Shown one piece after another: positions 1 through 8,245 of a stretch of 64,000 nt of DNA. The notes below the pieces were generated by a model that made no database searches, was not told where the DNA came from, and worked only from the letters and a program-made list of their open reading frames with translations. Origin of the DNA: Limnohabitans sp. 2KL-17 (lineage in GTDB: Bacteria > Pseudomonadota > Gammaproteobacteria > Burkholderiales > Burkholderiaceae_C); contig NZ_NESK01000024.1 of NCBI RefSeq assembly GCF_003063415.1, positions 1 to 64,000 of the forward strand, written 5' to 3'. Positions within the stretch are counted from its first letter, which is position 1, and every line of letters begins with the position of its first letter. The translations under genes and the position numbers were made by a program.

Positions 1-136
1 CACCGACCTGACCACCACCGGGCCAACGCACATCTTCAACCTGGGCCACGGCATCAGCCAGTTCACGCCGCCAGAGCACGTGACAGCGCTGGTGGAGGCG
101 GTGCACAGCCATTCGCGTGCACTGCGCCAAAAATGA
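1..136 (+). CDS. hemE: Uroporphyrinogen decarboxylase, C-terminal end (partial)
   Basis: Only the last 44 codons are present; the gene enters from the left edge and stops with TGA at 134-136. The tail contains [12 protein letters not shown] and [14 protein letters not shown], which is the conserved C-terminal region of HemE (the FNLGHGI segment followed by a helix with VxxLVEAVH). The enzyme decarboxylates uroporphyrinogen III to coproporphyrinogen III in cytoplasmic heme synthesis. HemE directly upstream of PriA is an arrangement I know from Burkholderiales. The 5' part lies outside the window, so nothing can be said about its start or regulation. Confidence 0.9.
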   Translation, partial: TDLTTTGPTHIFNLGHGISQFTPPEHVTALVEAVHSHSRALRQK

Positions 137-226
137 GCACGCCTTCCCGCAAACTTGCAGCGTTAGCACAATAAAAACAGCGTTTCAAGCTCTTTTTTGA
201 AAAATAAATGGCCTGGGACGCTTGAC

Positions 227-421
227 TTATGCACAAAACTGAAATCTTCGTCTTGCATGCCCAGCTTGTTGGCTAGCCATAAAATCGGTGTATTTACGAT
301 CACGCAAGCCATTGATTTCATTGAACTTTTTATCTGCCCATTGGATGTGCAATTTGTTGAAATGCTTGATTTTCAAGGCTTCCAGGGCATCGAAGCCAAG
401 TTTTCAACAAAGTTATCCACA
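227..421 (+). promoter_or_regulatory. Non-coding gap upstream of priA with two DnaA-box matches
   Basis: The 396 bp between hemE and priA (137-532) are clearly more AT-rich than their neighbours and hold no convincing gene; the small open frames here lack a ribosome-binding site and family resemblance. Two 9-mers fit the DnaA consensus TTWTNCACA on the plus strand: TTATGCACA at 227-235 and TTATCCACA at 413-421. A weaker TTTTCAACA lies at 401-409, just before the second. The matches are seen directly. That DnaA binds here, or regulates priA, is inference. Confidence 0.45.
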
Positions 422-532
422 GATTTTCTGGGTCAACCCCAAAATCCTGAAAAATCAACGACTTACACCCCGTTCCAAGAATTCAGCTAACTTTTTGCAC
501 TGACCATTTTGCTCAAAAGTACCGAGAACAAC

Positions 533-2653
533 GTGAGCACCCACCACTGGATTGACGTCGCCGTCCAGACCCCTGCCCACAGCCAGGTGGGCGGTTTGCT
601 GAGCTACCGCAGCCCCTTTTTGGTGCGGCCGGGTCAACTGGTGCGCGTGCCTTTGGGGCGGCGCGAAGTGCTTGGTGTGGTCTGGGCCGTGCTGGATGAC
701 GCGCCAACCGGCATGCCCACATCGGCCGTGCGCGATGTTTTGGGCGTGCTGAGCGATCTGGCGCCTCTGAACGCCGACTGGCGGCAGTTGGTGCAGTTCT
801 CGGCCCAGTATTACCAGCGATCACTGGGTGAGGTCGCCCTGTCGGCCCTGCCCCCACAATTGCGTGACCTGACCCCCGAGCAATTGGCGCGCCGTCTCAA
901 AAAGCAGACCACCGATCGCCAAATTCAAACTGTGCCAGGCCCCGCCTTGTCAGAAGAGCAAAGCAGTGTCCTCGCCAAGATGGCTGAAGGCCTTGGCCCG
1001 TTTTTGCTGTTTGGCAGCACCGGCAGCGGCAAGACCGAGGTGTATTTGCAAGCGGTCGAGCGCATGCTGGCCAGCGACCCGCAAGCCCAGGCCCTGCTGA
1101 TGGTGCCCGAGATCAACCTGACGCCTCAGCTCGAAGAACGGGTACAGGCCCGCTTCGGAACCGAGGCGGTGGTGTCCATGCACAGCGGCATGACACCGGC
1201 GCAGCGCCTGAAAGCCTGGCTGGCCGCCCACGCAGGCCAGGCCCGCATCGTGCTGGGCACCCGCATGGCCATTTTTGCGTCTATGCCGCACCTGAAACTG
1301 ATCGTGGTCGACGAAGAACACGACCCCAGCTACAAACAGCAAGAAGGGGCCCGTTATTCGGCCCGCGACCTGGCGGTCTACCGGGGGCGCCTGCACCAGG
1401 CCCCGGTGCTGCTGGCTTCGGCCACGCCCTCGCTCGAAAGCTGGCACCTGAGCCGTCCGGCCGACGAGGACGGGCAGCACGGTGGGCGCTACATTCGACT
1501 GCACATGCCCTCGCGAATCGGTGCAGGTGGTGGCACTGGCCTGTTGCCCAAGGTGCGCCGGGTGGACATGAACAAGCAGCCACGCCGCACCGTGCTGTCG
1601 GCGCCGCTGGTGGCCGCCTTGCAAGAACGGGTAGAGCGGGGCGAGCAATGCATGCTGCTGCTGAACCGGCGCGGCTATGCCCCGGTGCTGCACTGCGCCG
1701 ACTGCGGATGGAAGAGCGCGTGCAAGCACTGCAGTGCGTTCAGAGTTTTCCACAAAATTGACCGCACCCTGCGTTGCCACCACTGCGGCCTGACCGAGCG
1801 CGTGCCCCGGGGCTGCCCGGACTGCGGCAACGCCGACATCGCCCCGATTGGCCGCGGCACCGAACAATTGGAAGAGCACCTGGCGGAACTGCTGGCCCAC
1901 GTCAAACGCCCCGATGGCTCACCGATACGCATTGCCCGGATTGATGCCGACACCACCCGCCTGAAAGGCGCACTGGAAAGCCAGCTGGCCTCGGTCCACG
2001 CGGGCGAGGTAGACATCCTGGTGGGCACCCAGATGATCGCCAAGGGGCACGACTTTCGGCGCATCACCCTGGTGGCGGCGGTCAACCCGGACACGGCGCT
2101 GTTTTCAAGCGACTTTCGGGCGCCCGAGCGGCTGTTTGCCTTGCTCATGCAGGCGGCCGGTCGCGCCGGACGAGATGCCGCCCAAAGCGCTACCAGTGAA
2201 ATGTGGGTGCAAACCTTTCACCCGCAACACACCCTGTTTGAAGCGCTCAAAAAACACGACTACCCCGCCTTTGCCGCCAGCGAACTGGCCGAACGCACCG
2301 CCGCAGACCTGCCCCCCATCAGCCATCAGGCCCTGTTGCGTGCCGATGCCCGCAGCCAGGAAGCGGCTCAGGCCTTGCTGAACGCCGCACGCGAAGCGCT
2401 GGAGGTGCAACTCAGCGCGGACCCGGCCACTGCCGATCTGGTGCAGCAAGTCAGCGTGTACCCGGCCGTGCCCATGAGCATGCAACGCGTGGCCGATGTG
2501 GAACGCGCCCAAATGCTGCTGGAAAGCCCCTCTCGCATGGCGCTGCAAAAAGCGTTGTGGCATCTGCATGGCGTGCTGCACCAGCTGCGCAGCCAGCCCG
2601 AGCACAAAGGCGTGATCCGCTGGCTGGTGGATGTGGACCCGCAGGCGATTTGA
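533..2653 (+). CDS. priA: Primosomal replication restart helicase PriA
   Basis: PriA is a superfamily 2 DNA helicase that recognises stalled forks and reloads the replisome. Visible in order: an N-terminal 3'-end-binding domain, Walker A GSTGSGKT (about residues 160-168), the Walker B box DEEH followed by DPSYKQ (about 259), a four-pair cysteine cluster for two zinc ions (CADC, CKHC, CHHC, CPDC; about 385-432), then helicase motifs including GTQMIAKGHDF and QAAGRAGR. The length of 706 aa is normal. The frame opens at a TTG at 509, but GTG 533 is preferred because it has an upstream GAGAA and gives an N terminus (STHHWIDVAV) typical of the family. The gene stands alone behind a 396-bp gap. Confidence 0.95.
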   Translation: MSTHHWIDVAVQTPAHSQVGGLLSYRSPFLVRPGQLVRVPLGRREVLGVVWAVLDDAPTGMPTSAVRDVLGVLSDLAPLNADWRQLVQFSAQYYQRSLGEVALSALPPQLRDLTPEQLARRLKKQTTDRQIQTVPGPALSEEQSSVLAKMAEGLGPFLLFGSTGSGKTEVYLQAVERMLASDPQAQALLMVPEINLTPQLEERVQARFGTEAVVSMHSGMTPAQRLKAWLAAHAGQARIVLGTRMAIFASMPHLKLIVVDEEHDPSYKQQEGARYSARDLAVYRGRLHQAPVLLASATPSLESWHLSRPADEDGQHGGRYIRLHMPSRIGAGGGTGLLPKVRRVDMNKQPRRTVLSAPLVAALQERVERGEQCMLLLNRRGYAPVLHCADCGWKSACKHCSAFRVFHKIDRTLRCHHCGLTERVPRGCPDCGNADIAPIGRGTEQLEEHLAELLAHVKRPDGSPIRIARIDADTTRLKGALESQLASVHAGEVDILVGTQMIAKGHDFRRITLVAAVNPDTALFSSDFRAPERLFALLMQAAGRAGRDAAQSATSEMWVQTFHPQHTLFEALKKHDYPAFAASELAERTAADLPPISHQALLRADARSQEAAQALLNAAREALEVQLSADPATADLVQQVSVYPAVPMSMQRVADVERAQMLLESPSRMALQKALWHLHGVLHQLRSQPEHKGVIRWLVDVDPQAI

Positions 2654-2769
2654 ACGCGCTGAACGCGCCACCTGCATGAAGCGTCATGCTGCATGCGTCA
2701 GGCGTCATGGGCCATGCGTGATGCGTAAGGCAGGTACTGGCGGGGCCAGGCCGCCCAGCACCGTCGACC

Positions 2770-3738
2770 TCAGGCCTTGAAAAAAGCCACCGCGCCAGAG
2801 AACGTCAAAAAAGCCACCGCCGTGGTCATCAAAATGACCCGGGCAATGCGGCCGTTGTCAGCCCCCAGGCGCTCGGCCAAAAGTGACACGTTGCTGGCAC
2901 TGGGCAAGGCTGCGACCAACACCATCACCTGCAGGGCAAACGGGTCAATCCGGACGCCCCACTGAATGGCGGTCAACCCCACCAGCAAGACCAGCACCGG
3001 GTGCAGCACCAATTTAATCAATGAAATCGGCAGGTAATCGGCCATGCGCAAAGGGCCCTCAGGGCGTTCGTGGGCCAGCATTTGCGAACGGGCCAGCACC
3101 GCGCCAATAGTGAACAAGGCCACGGGCGAGGCCGCGTCGGCCAGCAAGCCCACCGTTTTGGCCACCGGTCCAATCAGCACCAGGTCCCAGAAAGAAAACG
3201 CCGCGCCCAAAGAAATGGCCCACGGCATCGGGTTGCGCAGCACCCCCGCCAAGGCCTTGCGGGCAGCCACCGCGGCACCGTGCTCCCCGGCCGCATCCAT
3301 GCGCGACAAAGCCACGCACAAGGATGAGGTGAACACCAGATCGACCACGATGGTGACGATGGCCGGGCCCACCGCCTGCGGGCCGAGCAACGCCACCAGC
3401 AAGGGCACCCCCATGAAGCCGGTGTTGGGAAATGCCGCCACCAGCGCCCCCAAAGACGCATCGTTCCAACGAATGCGCCGGTTCAGGCTGATGGCGATGC
3501 TGAACCCCACGATCACCGCAGCGCAAAACAAATAGGTGAAAAACACCCCCGCATCCAGCAACTGCGCAATGGGCGTGTCCGACCCAAAGCGGAACAGCAT
3601 GCACGGCAAGGCAAAAAACAGCACGAAGCCGTTCAGGCCCGGAATGGCCTCCAAAGGCAAAAACTTCAAGCGGGCCGCCAGGTAACCACACAAGACCAGG
3701 GCAAAAAACGGAAAAGTGACGCGCAGTATTTCAAGCAT
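2770..3738 (-). CDS. AEC-family permease (auxin efflux carrier / malonate transporter type)
   Basis: A 322-aa integral membrane protein with about ten hydrophobic segments and the AEC-family pattern of two five-helix bundles: the N terminus MLEILRVTFPFFALVLCGYL, a central polar loop near residue 150, and AALPSASNVSLLAERLGAD near the end, where AEC members carry the conserved P-x-S-x-N motif. The frame stays open further upstream to 3897, but those codons are polar and overlap the tracrRNA terminator, so the start at 3738 is chosen. Family members export or import small carboxylates such as malonate; the substrate here cannot be read from sequence. It lies downstream of the tracrRNA on the same strand, separated by that RNA's terminator. 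Confidence 0.8.
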   Translation of the reverse strand: MLEILRVTFPFFALVLCGYLAARLKFLPLEAIPGLNGFVLFFALPCMLFRFGSDTPIAQLLDAGVFFTYLFCAAVIVGFSIAISLNRRIRWNDASLGALVAAFPNTGFMGVPLLVALLGPQAVGPAIVTIVVDLVFTSSLCVALSRMDAAGEHGAAVAARKALAGVLRNPMPWAISLGAAFSFWDLVLIGPVAKTVGLLADAASPVALFTIGAVLARSQMLAHERPEGPLRMADYLPISLIKLVLHPVLVLLVGLTAIQWGVRIDPFALQVMVLVAALPSASNVSLLAERLGADNGRIARVILMTTAVAFLTFSGAVAFFKA

Positions 3739-3877
3739 GGCCTGATTGTCGGGTAAACCAGTAGCCCCCAAAGACAAGGACAGTCGCAGCGCTGACACGC
3801 ACTTCTGGATGTCGGTTGTTTCAACCAGTGCACAAGACATTCGGGATACACCCCAAACCATCGGCAGGTCGTCACCC

Positions 3878-3910
3878 CAAAAGACGAAAGGCCGCATGTA
3901 GCGGCCTTTC
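3878..3910 (-). terminator. Intrinsic terminator of the tracrRNA
   Basis: Perfect 10-bp inverted repeat, arms 3886-3895 and 3901-3910 with a 5-nt loop; on the minus strand it is followed by GTCTTTTG. It probably serves also as the 3' structural hairpin of the tracrRNA, and it separates this RNA from the AEC permease gene downstream on the same strand. Confidence 0.85.
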
Positions 3911-3970
3911 CATTTGGTGCATCTTTCTGCTTGTTAGCGTCCAGAGCGCATTTCCCAATCGACGAAATGT
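3878..3970 (-). ncRNA. tracrRNA of the type II-C CRISPR-Cas system
   Basis: The stretch 3942-3961 matches 20 consecutive bases of the CRISPR repeat. Read on the minus strand it is CGATTGGGAAATGCGCTCTG, complementary to the crRNA-sense repeat. After a mismatched internal loop, AAC at the end of the anti-repeat (3933-3935) can again pair with the first three repeat bases GUU, giving the bulged duplex known for Cas9 guide RNAs. A short GCA...TGC stem follows, then a 10-bp GC-rich hairpin (3886-3895 with 3901-3910) and a T4 run, i.e. a terminator. An extended -10 lies at 3977-3985, predicting a 5' end near 3970 and a transcript of roughly 90 nt. Its role is to pair with each crRNA repeat, recruit Cas9 and allow processing. 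The ends are predictions. Confidence 0.88.
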
Positions 3971-3976
3971 GGGTTA

Positions 3977-3985
3977 AATATAGCA
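3977..3985 (-). promoter_or_regulatory. Predicted tracrRNA promoter (extended -10)
   Basis: On the minus strand the bases read TGCTATATT, an extended -10 (TGn plus TATATT). It sits 7 nt upstream of the predicted RNA start, which is 9 nt before the anti-repeat. No good -35 element is seen at 17 nt, which fits an extended -10 promoter. The element lies about 50 bp upstream of the divergent cas9 start, so the two promoters share one short region. Confidence 0.6.
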
Positions 3986-4033
3986 CAATGGTATTCAACA
4001 AAATCTGCAATAGATTGGAATACTGTGCAAAAA

Positions 4034-7000
4034 ATGCGTTACCGACTGGCCCTGGACCTGGGCTCCACATCTTTGGGCTGGGCCATGGTGCGACTCAATG
4101 CCCAAAACGAAACCTGCGCCGTCATCAAAGCGGGCGTGCGCATTTTCAGCGATGGCCGCAACCCCAAAGACGGCTCTTCACTGGCCGTTAGTCGCCGGGA
4201 GGCCCGCGCGATGCGCCGCCGCCGTGACCGCCTGCTCAAGCGCAAAAACCGAATGATGACCAACTTGCTGCACCATGGCTTTTTTCCGCAAGACGAAACA
4301 GACCGCAAAGCACTGGAGACCAAAGACCCGTTTGCACTGCGTGCCAAGGGCCTGGACCAAACCTTGCTGCCCGAAGAGTTTGCACGAGCCCTTTTTCACA
4401 TCAATCAACGCAGGGGCTTCAAAAGTAACCGGAAAACCGACAAAACAGAAAACGACAGCGGCGCACTCAAGAAAGCCATCGGTCAATTGCGTGAAGCCAT
4501 GCAGGCTACGGGCTGTCGTACTGTTGGGGAATGGCTCAATGCCCGCCATCAAAGCGGCCTGTCGGTGCGGGCCCGTTACCGTGAAAACCGCATCACCAAA
4601 GACGACGGCAAAACCAAAATCGAGAAAAGCTACGACCTCTATATCGATCGGGCCATGATCGAAGCCGAGTTTGATGCGCTGTGGGCCAAGCAAAGCGAAC
4701 TCAATCCGGCCCTGTTTCACGAAACCGCCCGCGCCGAACTGAAAGACTGCCTGCTGCACCAGCGCCCGCTCAAACCTGTCAAGCCCGGGCGCTGCACACT
4801 TTTGCCCGACGAAGAGCGCGCCCCGCTGGCCTTGCCCAGCCAGCAGCGCTTTCGCATTTACCAAGAGGTGAACAACCTGCGCTTGCTGCGCGAGGGTCTG
4901 AACGACGAGCCTCTGACCTTGTCCCAACGAGACCTGCTGATTCAAGCACTTGACGCCAACAGCAAACGCAGCTTTACCCAGATTCAAAAGCTGATCGGCT
5001 TTTCTGGAAAATTCAACCTACAAGACGAAAAGCGCACCGAGCTTAAAGGCAACAGCACCAGCGCTTTGCTGGGGAGGAAAGAGTTTTTTGGACCGCGCTG
5101 GTCCACATGGAGCGAACGACAACAAGATGCCATCGTGAAACAACTTGTATCGCAAGAATATGAAGATCGACTAATTAAGCGTCTTCAAAAATATTGTGGC
5201 GTTGACGAAGCCACGGCCGAAACCATCGCCAACGCCCCCTTGCCCGAAGGCTACGGCAGTCTGAGTGTCAAGGCCCTTGAAAAAATCCTGCCCGCCCTGC
5301 GAGCTGAGGTCATCACCTACGACAAAGCCGTGCTGGCTGCTGGCTTTGACCACCACAGCCACATCAGCCATGCCGCTACGGGCGAAATCTTGCCCGAGCT
5401 GCCCTATTACGGCCAGTACCTGCAGCGACACGTTGGCTTTGGCTCCGGCAAGCCTGAGGACACTGCCGAAAAACGCTACGGCAAGATCGCCAACCCCACC
5501 GTGCACATTGGCCTAAACCAGGTTCGCACGGTGGTCAACGCGTTGATCAAACGCTACGGCCACCCCAGCGAGGTGATTGTGGAGTTGGCACGCGATCTCA
5601 AGCAAAGCCAAGAACAACGCCAAGAGGAACAAAAACGCCAAGCCGACAACCAGCGTCGCAACGAACGCATGCGCCAAAACATTGCCGACTTGCTGAACAC
5701 CAGCACGGAACGTGTCAGAGCGGCTGATCTGCAAAAAATGATCTTGTGGGAAGAACTAAGCTTCAATACGGCTGACCGCCGCTGCCCCTACAGCGGCGTA
5801 CAGATCAGCGCCCAAATGCTGTTCAGTGACCAGGTCGAGATCGAGCACATCCTGCCTTTTTCACAAACGCTGGACGACAGCCTGAACAACAAAACCGTGG
5901 CAATGCGCCAAGCCAACCGCGTGAAAGGCAACCGCACCCCCGCCGACGCTGCAGCGGACTTTGCCTCTCAAGGCTGGCCCACGGAAGACCTGCTGCACCG
6001 TGCCAGCCTCATGCCCAAAGGCAAGCGCTACCGCTTTGCACAAGACGGCATGGCGCAATGGCTGCGCGAGGACAAAGGCTTTTTGGCCCGCGCATTGAAT
6101 GACACCCGGCACCTGAGCCGCGTGGCACGTGAGTACCTGAGCCTGATCTGCCCTCAAGGCACACGCGTCATCCCTGGACGCATGACCGCCATGCTGCGCG
6201 CCAAGTTCGGCTTGAACGACATCTTGGGGCTGAATGGCGAGAAAAACCGCAACGACCACCGCCACCACGCGGTGGATGCCTGCGTGATCGCCGTGACCGA
6301 CCAGCGCTTGTTGCAAAAATTTGCCACGGCCAGCGCAAGCACCCGCGAAAAACAACTCAACAAACTGGTTGAGACCATGCCCTTGCCCTGGGATAACTAC
6401 CGCGACCATGTGCAACGTGCCGTTGACAACATTTGGGTGAGCCATAAGCCTGACCATGGGCACGAAGGGGCGATGCACAACGACACCGCTTACGGCCTGC
6501 TCGGGGGTGGTCATGTGCAAGTTCGTAAACGGGTCGAGGGCGTCCGCACCCGTGAAATATCCGCACTGAAAGTGATTGAGTTTTCCGACAGCCAGGCGCA
6601 CCCACGACACGGCCTCTTGCCCAGTGGCGAACCCAGGCCCTACAAAGGCTACAAGGGCAACAGCAACTACTGCATGGAAATTGTTCGCAACGACAAGGGG
6701 AAATGGGAAGGCGAAGTCGTTTCGACTTTTGATGCCTACCAGCTGGTGCGCCAGCATGGTCTGGCTCGGTTGAGGCATCCCACATTGAGTGTCAGTGGCA
6801 GGCCGCTGGTGATGCGATTGATGATTGGAGACACTCTTGCGTTGACTACTGAAGACGACCCAAAGATGATTGCCCGAATTACGACGATCAGTGGAAATGG
6901 TCAAATTTTCATGGCGGCACACAATGAAGCCAACGTTGATTTCAGAAATCGTGACAAATCAGACCCATTCGCTTACGTTTCAAAAATGGCAGGTTCTTTA

Positions 7001-7072
7001 CAAAAAGCCCAAGGCCGTCGCGTTGGCGTTTCACCAATCGGCGAATTGCGTGACCCAGGCGCGATGTTTTAA
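4034..7072 (+). CDS. cas9: CRISPR-associated endonuclease Cas9, type II-C
   Basis: RNA-guided DNA endonuclease that cuts both strands of a target matched by the crRNA. At 1012 aa it has the compact size of type II-C. Seen in order: RuvC-I ALDLGSTSLGWAM with D8; an arginine-rich bridge helix with RRRRDR (about 54-73); a helical recognition lobe; RuvC-II IVELARDL with E517; HNH domain IEHILPFS with H605 and the following NK...A.NR.KGN.TP pattern; RuvC-III HHAVDA with H745 and D748; then a C-terminal PAM-interacting region. All catalytic residues are present, so it should be active. ATG 4034 is chosen; a GTG 9 nt upstream (4025) is possible. It is followed by an antidote relic, cas1 and cas2 on the same strand, with the tracrRNA divergent. 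Confidence 0.97.
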   Translation: MRYRLALDLGSTSLGWAMVRLNAQNETCAVIKAGVRIFSDGRNPKDGSSLAVSRREARAMRRRRDRLLKRKNRMMTNLLHHGFFPQDETDRKALETKDPFALRAKGLDQTLLPEEFARALFHINQRRGFKSNRKTDKTENDSGALKKAIGQLREAMQATGCRTVGEWLNARHQSGLSVRARYRENRITKDDGKTKIEKSYDLYIDRAMIEAEFDALWAKQSELNPALFHETARAELKDCLLHQRPLKPVKPGRCTLLPDEERAPLALPSQQRFRIYQEVNNLRLLREGLNDEPLTLSQRDLLIQALDANSKRSFTQIQKLIGFSGKFNLQDEKRTELKGNSTSALLGRKEFFGPRWSTWSERQQDAIVKQLVSQEYEDRLIKRLQKYCGVDEATAETIANAPLPEGYGSLSVKALEKILPALRAEVITYDKAVLAAGFDHHSHISHAATGEILPELPYYGQYLQRHVGFGSGKPEDTAEKRYGKIANPTVHIGLNQVRTVVNALIKRYGHPSEVIVELARDLKQSQEQRQEEQKRQADNQRRNERMRQNIADLLNTSTERVRAADLQKMILWEELSFNTADRRCPYSGVQISAQMLFSDQVEIEHILPFSQTLDDSLNNKTVAMRQANRVKGNRTPADAAADFASQGWPTEDLLHRASLMPKGKRYRFAQDGMAQWLREDKGFLARALNDTRHLSRVAREYLSLICPQGTRVIPGRMTAMLRAKFGLNDILGLNGEKNRNDHRHHAVDACVIAVTDQRLLQKFATASASTREKQLNKLVETMPLPWDNYRDHVQRAVDNIWVSHKPDHGHEGAMHNDTAYGLLGGGHVQVRKRVEGVRTREISALKVIEFSDSQAHPRHGLLPSGEPRPYKGYKGNSNYCMEIVRNDKGKWEGEVVSTFDAYQLVRQHGLARLRHPTLSVSGRPLVMRLMIGDTLALTTEDDPKMIARITTISGNGQIFMAAHNEANVDFRNRDKSDPFAYVSKMAGSLQKAQGRRVGVSPIGELRDPGAMF

Positions 7073-7085
7073 AACCGAGAAAACC

Positions 7086-7292
7086 ATGACAAAACTGAAA
7101 GACTTTGAACCCGCGCGTTACATTGATAGCGAGGTGGCAGCACAAGCCTACCTTGAGTTGGCCAAACATTCTGGGGACGAAGCCTTACTGATCGCAGCGA
7201 CAAATGACGTGAGCAACGCACGCAAGCGATGGCTCGATCACCGACCTGATGGTGTCAGCGTATCTGCACACAAGACTTCACCATCTCCATAA
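7086..7292 (+). pseudogene. Truncated addiction-module antidote (COG3636-like), relic between cas9 and cas1
   Basis: A 68-codon open frame starts 13 nt after cas9 behind GAGAAAACC. Residues 1-48 (KDFEPARYIDSE, AYLELAKHSGDEALL, then NDVSNARKR) resemble the N terminus of HigA-type antidotes of COG3636, which usually run F-D-P-A-x-Y-L-D, A-Y-L, G-D-P, A-R-x-x-G-M. Those proteins are about 100 aa and continue into a helix-turn-helix (Q-L-A-R-x-T-G-L-S-R). Here that half is missing; the last 20 residues resemble nothing and no other frame restores it before cas1 at 7313. No toxin partner is present. I infer a remnant of a toxin-antitoxin pair. A retained small protein with a new role is possible but unsupported. 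Confidence 0.55.
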
Positions 7293-7312
7293 ATTTATCC
7301 AAAGCTTTAGCC

Positions 7313-8239
7313 ATGCTGGGCCGCATCGTCGAAGTCTCCAACGACAAGCGGCACTTGTCGGTTTACCGGGGTTTTATGCTGGTGCACAGCACAGGCGAAG
7401 ACCGGCAAGAAGTGGGCAGGGTGCCGCTCGATGACATTGCCGCCCTGATCGCCAACGCCCACGGCCTGAGCTACACGAACAACCTGTTGGTGGCGCTGGC
7501 CGAACGGGGTGCACCCTTTGTGCTGTGTGCAGCCAACCACAACGTGGTGGGCATGCTCTGGCCCATGGATGGGCACCACCAGCAAGCCCACCGGTTCGAG
7601 GCTCAAATTGCCTGCAAAGCGCCCCTGCGCAAACAACTGTGGGCCACCATCGTCAAGGCCAAGTTGCTCAACCAAGCGGCGGTGTTGCAAGCCATGGGGG
7701 CGACGCCCGCACCCGTGCAGGCACTGGCCATGCAAGTGCGCAGCGGCGACCCCGACAACCTTGAAGCCCAAGGTGCGCGCAAATATTGGGGCTTGCTCAT
7801 GGGTCCTTTGTTTCGCCGTGACCAGCAAGCCGACGGGGCCAACGCCTTGCTCAACTACGGCTACACCGTATTGCGTGCAGCCACCGCGCGTGCGGTGGTG
7901 GCCGCTGGCTTGCACCCCAGCTTGGGTTTGCACCACAGCCACGACAACAACGCCATGCGACTGGTGGACGACCTGATGGAGCCGTTTCGCCCGGTGATTG
8001 ACCTGATGGTCTGGAAGATGCAGTTTCTCGGGCCTTGTGTCGTCAACGCCGACACCAAGCGCACTTTGGTGCAATGCCTTTACCAAGACCTGGCCAGCGA
8101 TGCGGGCCGCACTCCGGTGTTGGTGGCGGTGCAAAAACTGGCCACATCGCTGGCGCAAGTCTTGTTGGGCGAGCGCAAAGCGCTCGACTTGCCTGTGCCG
8201 GGTGTGCCGCTGCCCAAGGCGATAGGCCCGGATGATTGA
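7313..8239 (+). CDS. cas1: CRISPR-associated integrase Cas1, type II
   Basis: Cas1 with Cas2 forms the complex that inserts new spacers into the array. The 308-aa protein shows the beta-strand N-terminal dimerisation domain and the C-terminal catalytic helical domain with the metal-binding residues E151 (in NLEAQGARKYW), H207 (LGLHHSH) and D220 (LVDDLMEPFRP). NLEAQ-A-R-x-Y and D-L-x-E-x-F-R-P are hallmarks of type II Cas1. The start ATG 7313 lies 20 nt after the antidote relic and 240 nt after cas9, an unusually wide gap for a type II-C operon. cas2 follows 6 nt after the stop. All catalytic residues are intact, so adaptation should be possible. Confidence 0.96.
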   Translation: MLGRIVEVSNDKRHLSVYRGFMLVHSTGEDRQEVGRVPLDDIAALIANAHGLSYTNNLLVALAERGAPFVLCAANHNVVGMLWPMDGHHQQAHRFEAQIACKAPLRKQLWATIVKAKLLNQAAVLQAMGATPAPVQALAMQVRSGDPDNLEAQGARKYWGLLMGPLFRRDQQADGANALLNYGYTVLRAATARAVVAAGLHPSLGLHHSHDNNAMRLVDDLMEPFRPVIDLMVWKMQFLGPCVVNADTKRTLVQCLYQDLASDAGRTPVLVAVQKLATSLAQVLLGERKALDLPVPGVPLPKAIGPDD

Positions 8240-8245
8240 CACCCC

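Noticed and set aside
197-503. Small plus-strand frames (97 and 71 aa) in the hemE-priA gap
   Set aside because: No ribosome-binding site, no recognisable family, overlapping frames and AT-rich context; more likely non-coding.
2654-2769. Imperfect short repeats of GCGTCATG and CATGCGT after priA
   Set aside because: Low-complexity run of about 60 bp without clean period or pairing strong enough to call a structure; no function supported.
3814-3826. Small palindrome GGTTG-TTT-CAACC upstream of the AEC permease
   Set aside because: Five-base arms are too short to distinguish from chance; possible operator but unsupported.
6870-7085. Upstream extension of the antidote-like frame inside the cas9 3' end
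   Set aside because: It shadows cas9 in another frame; the antidote similarity begins exactly at ATG 7086.
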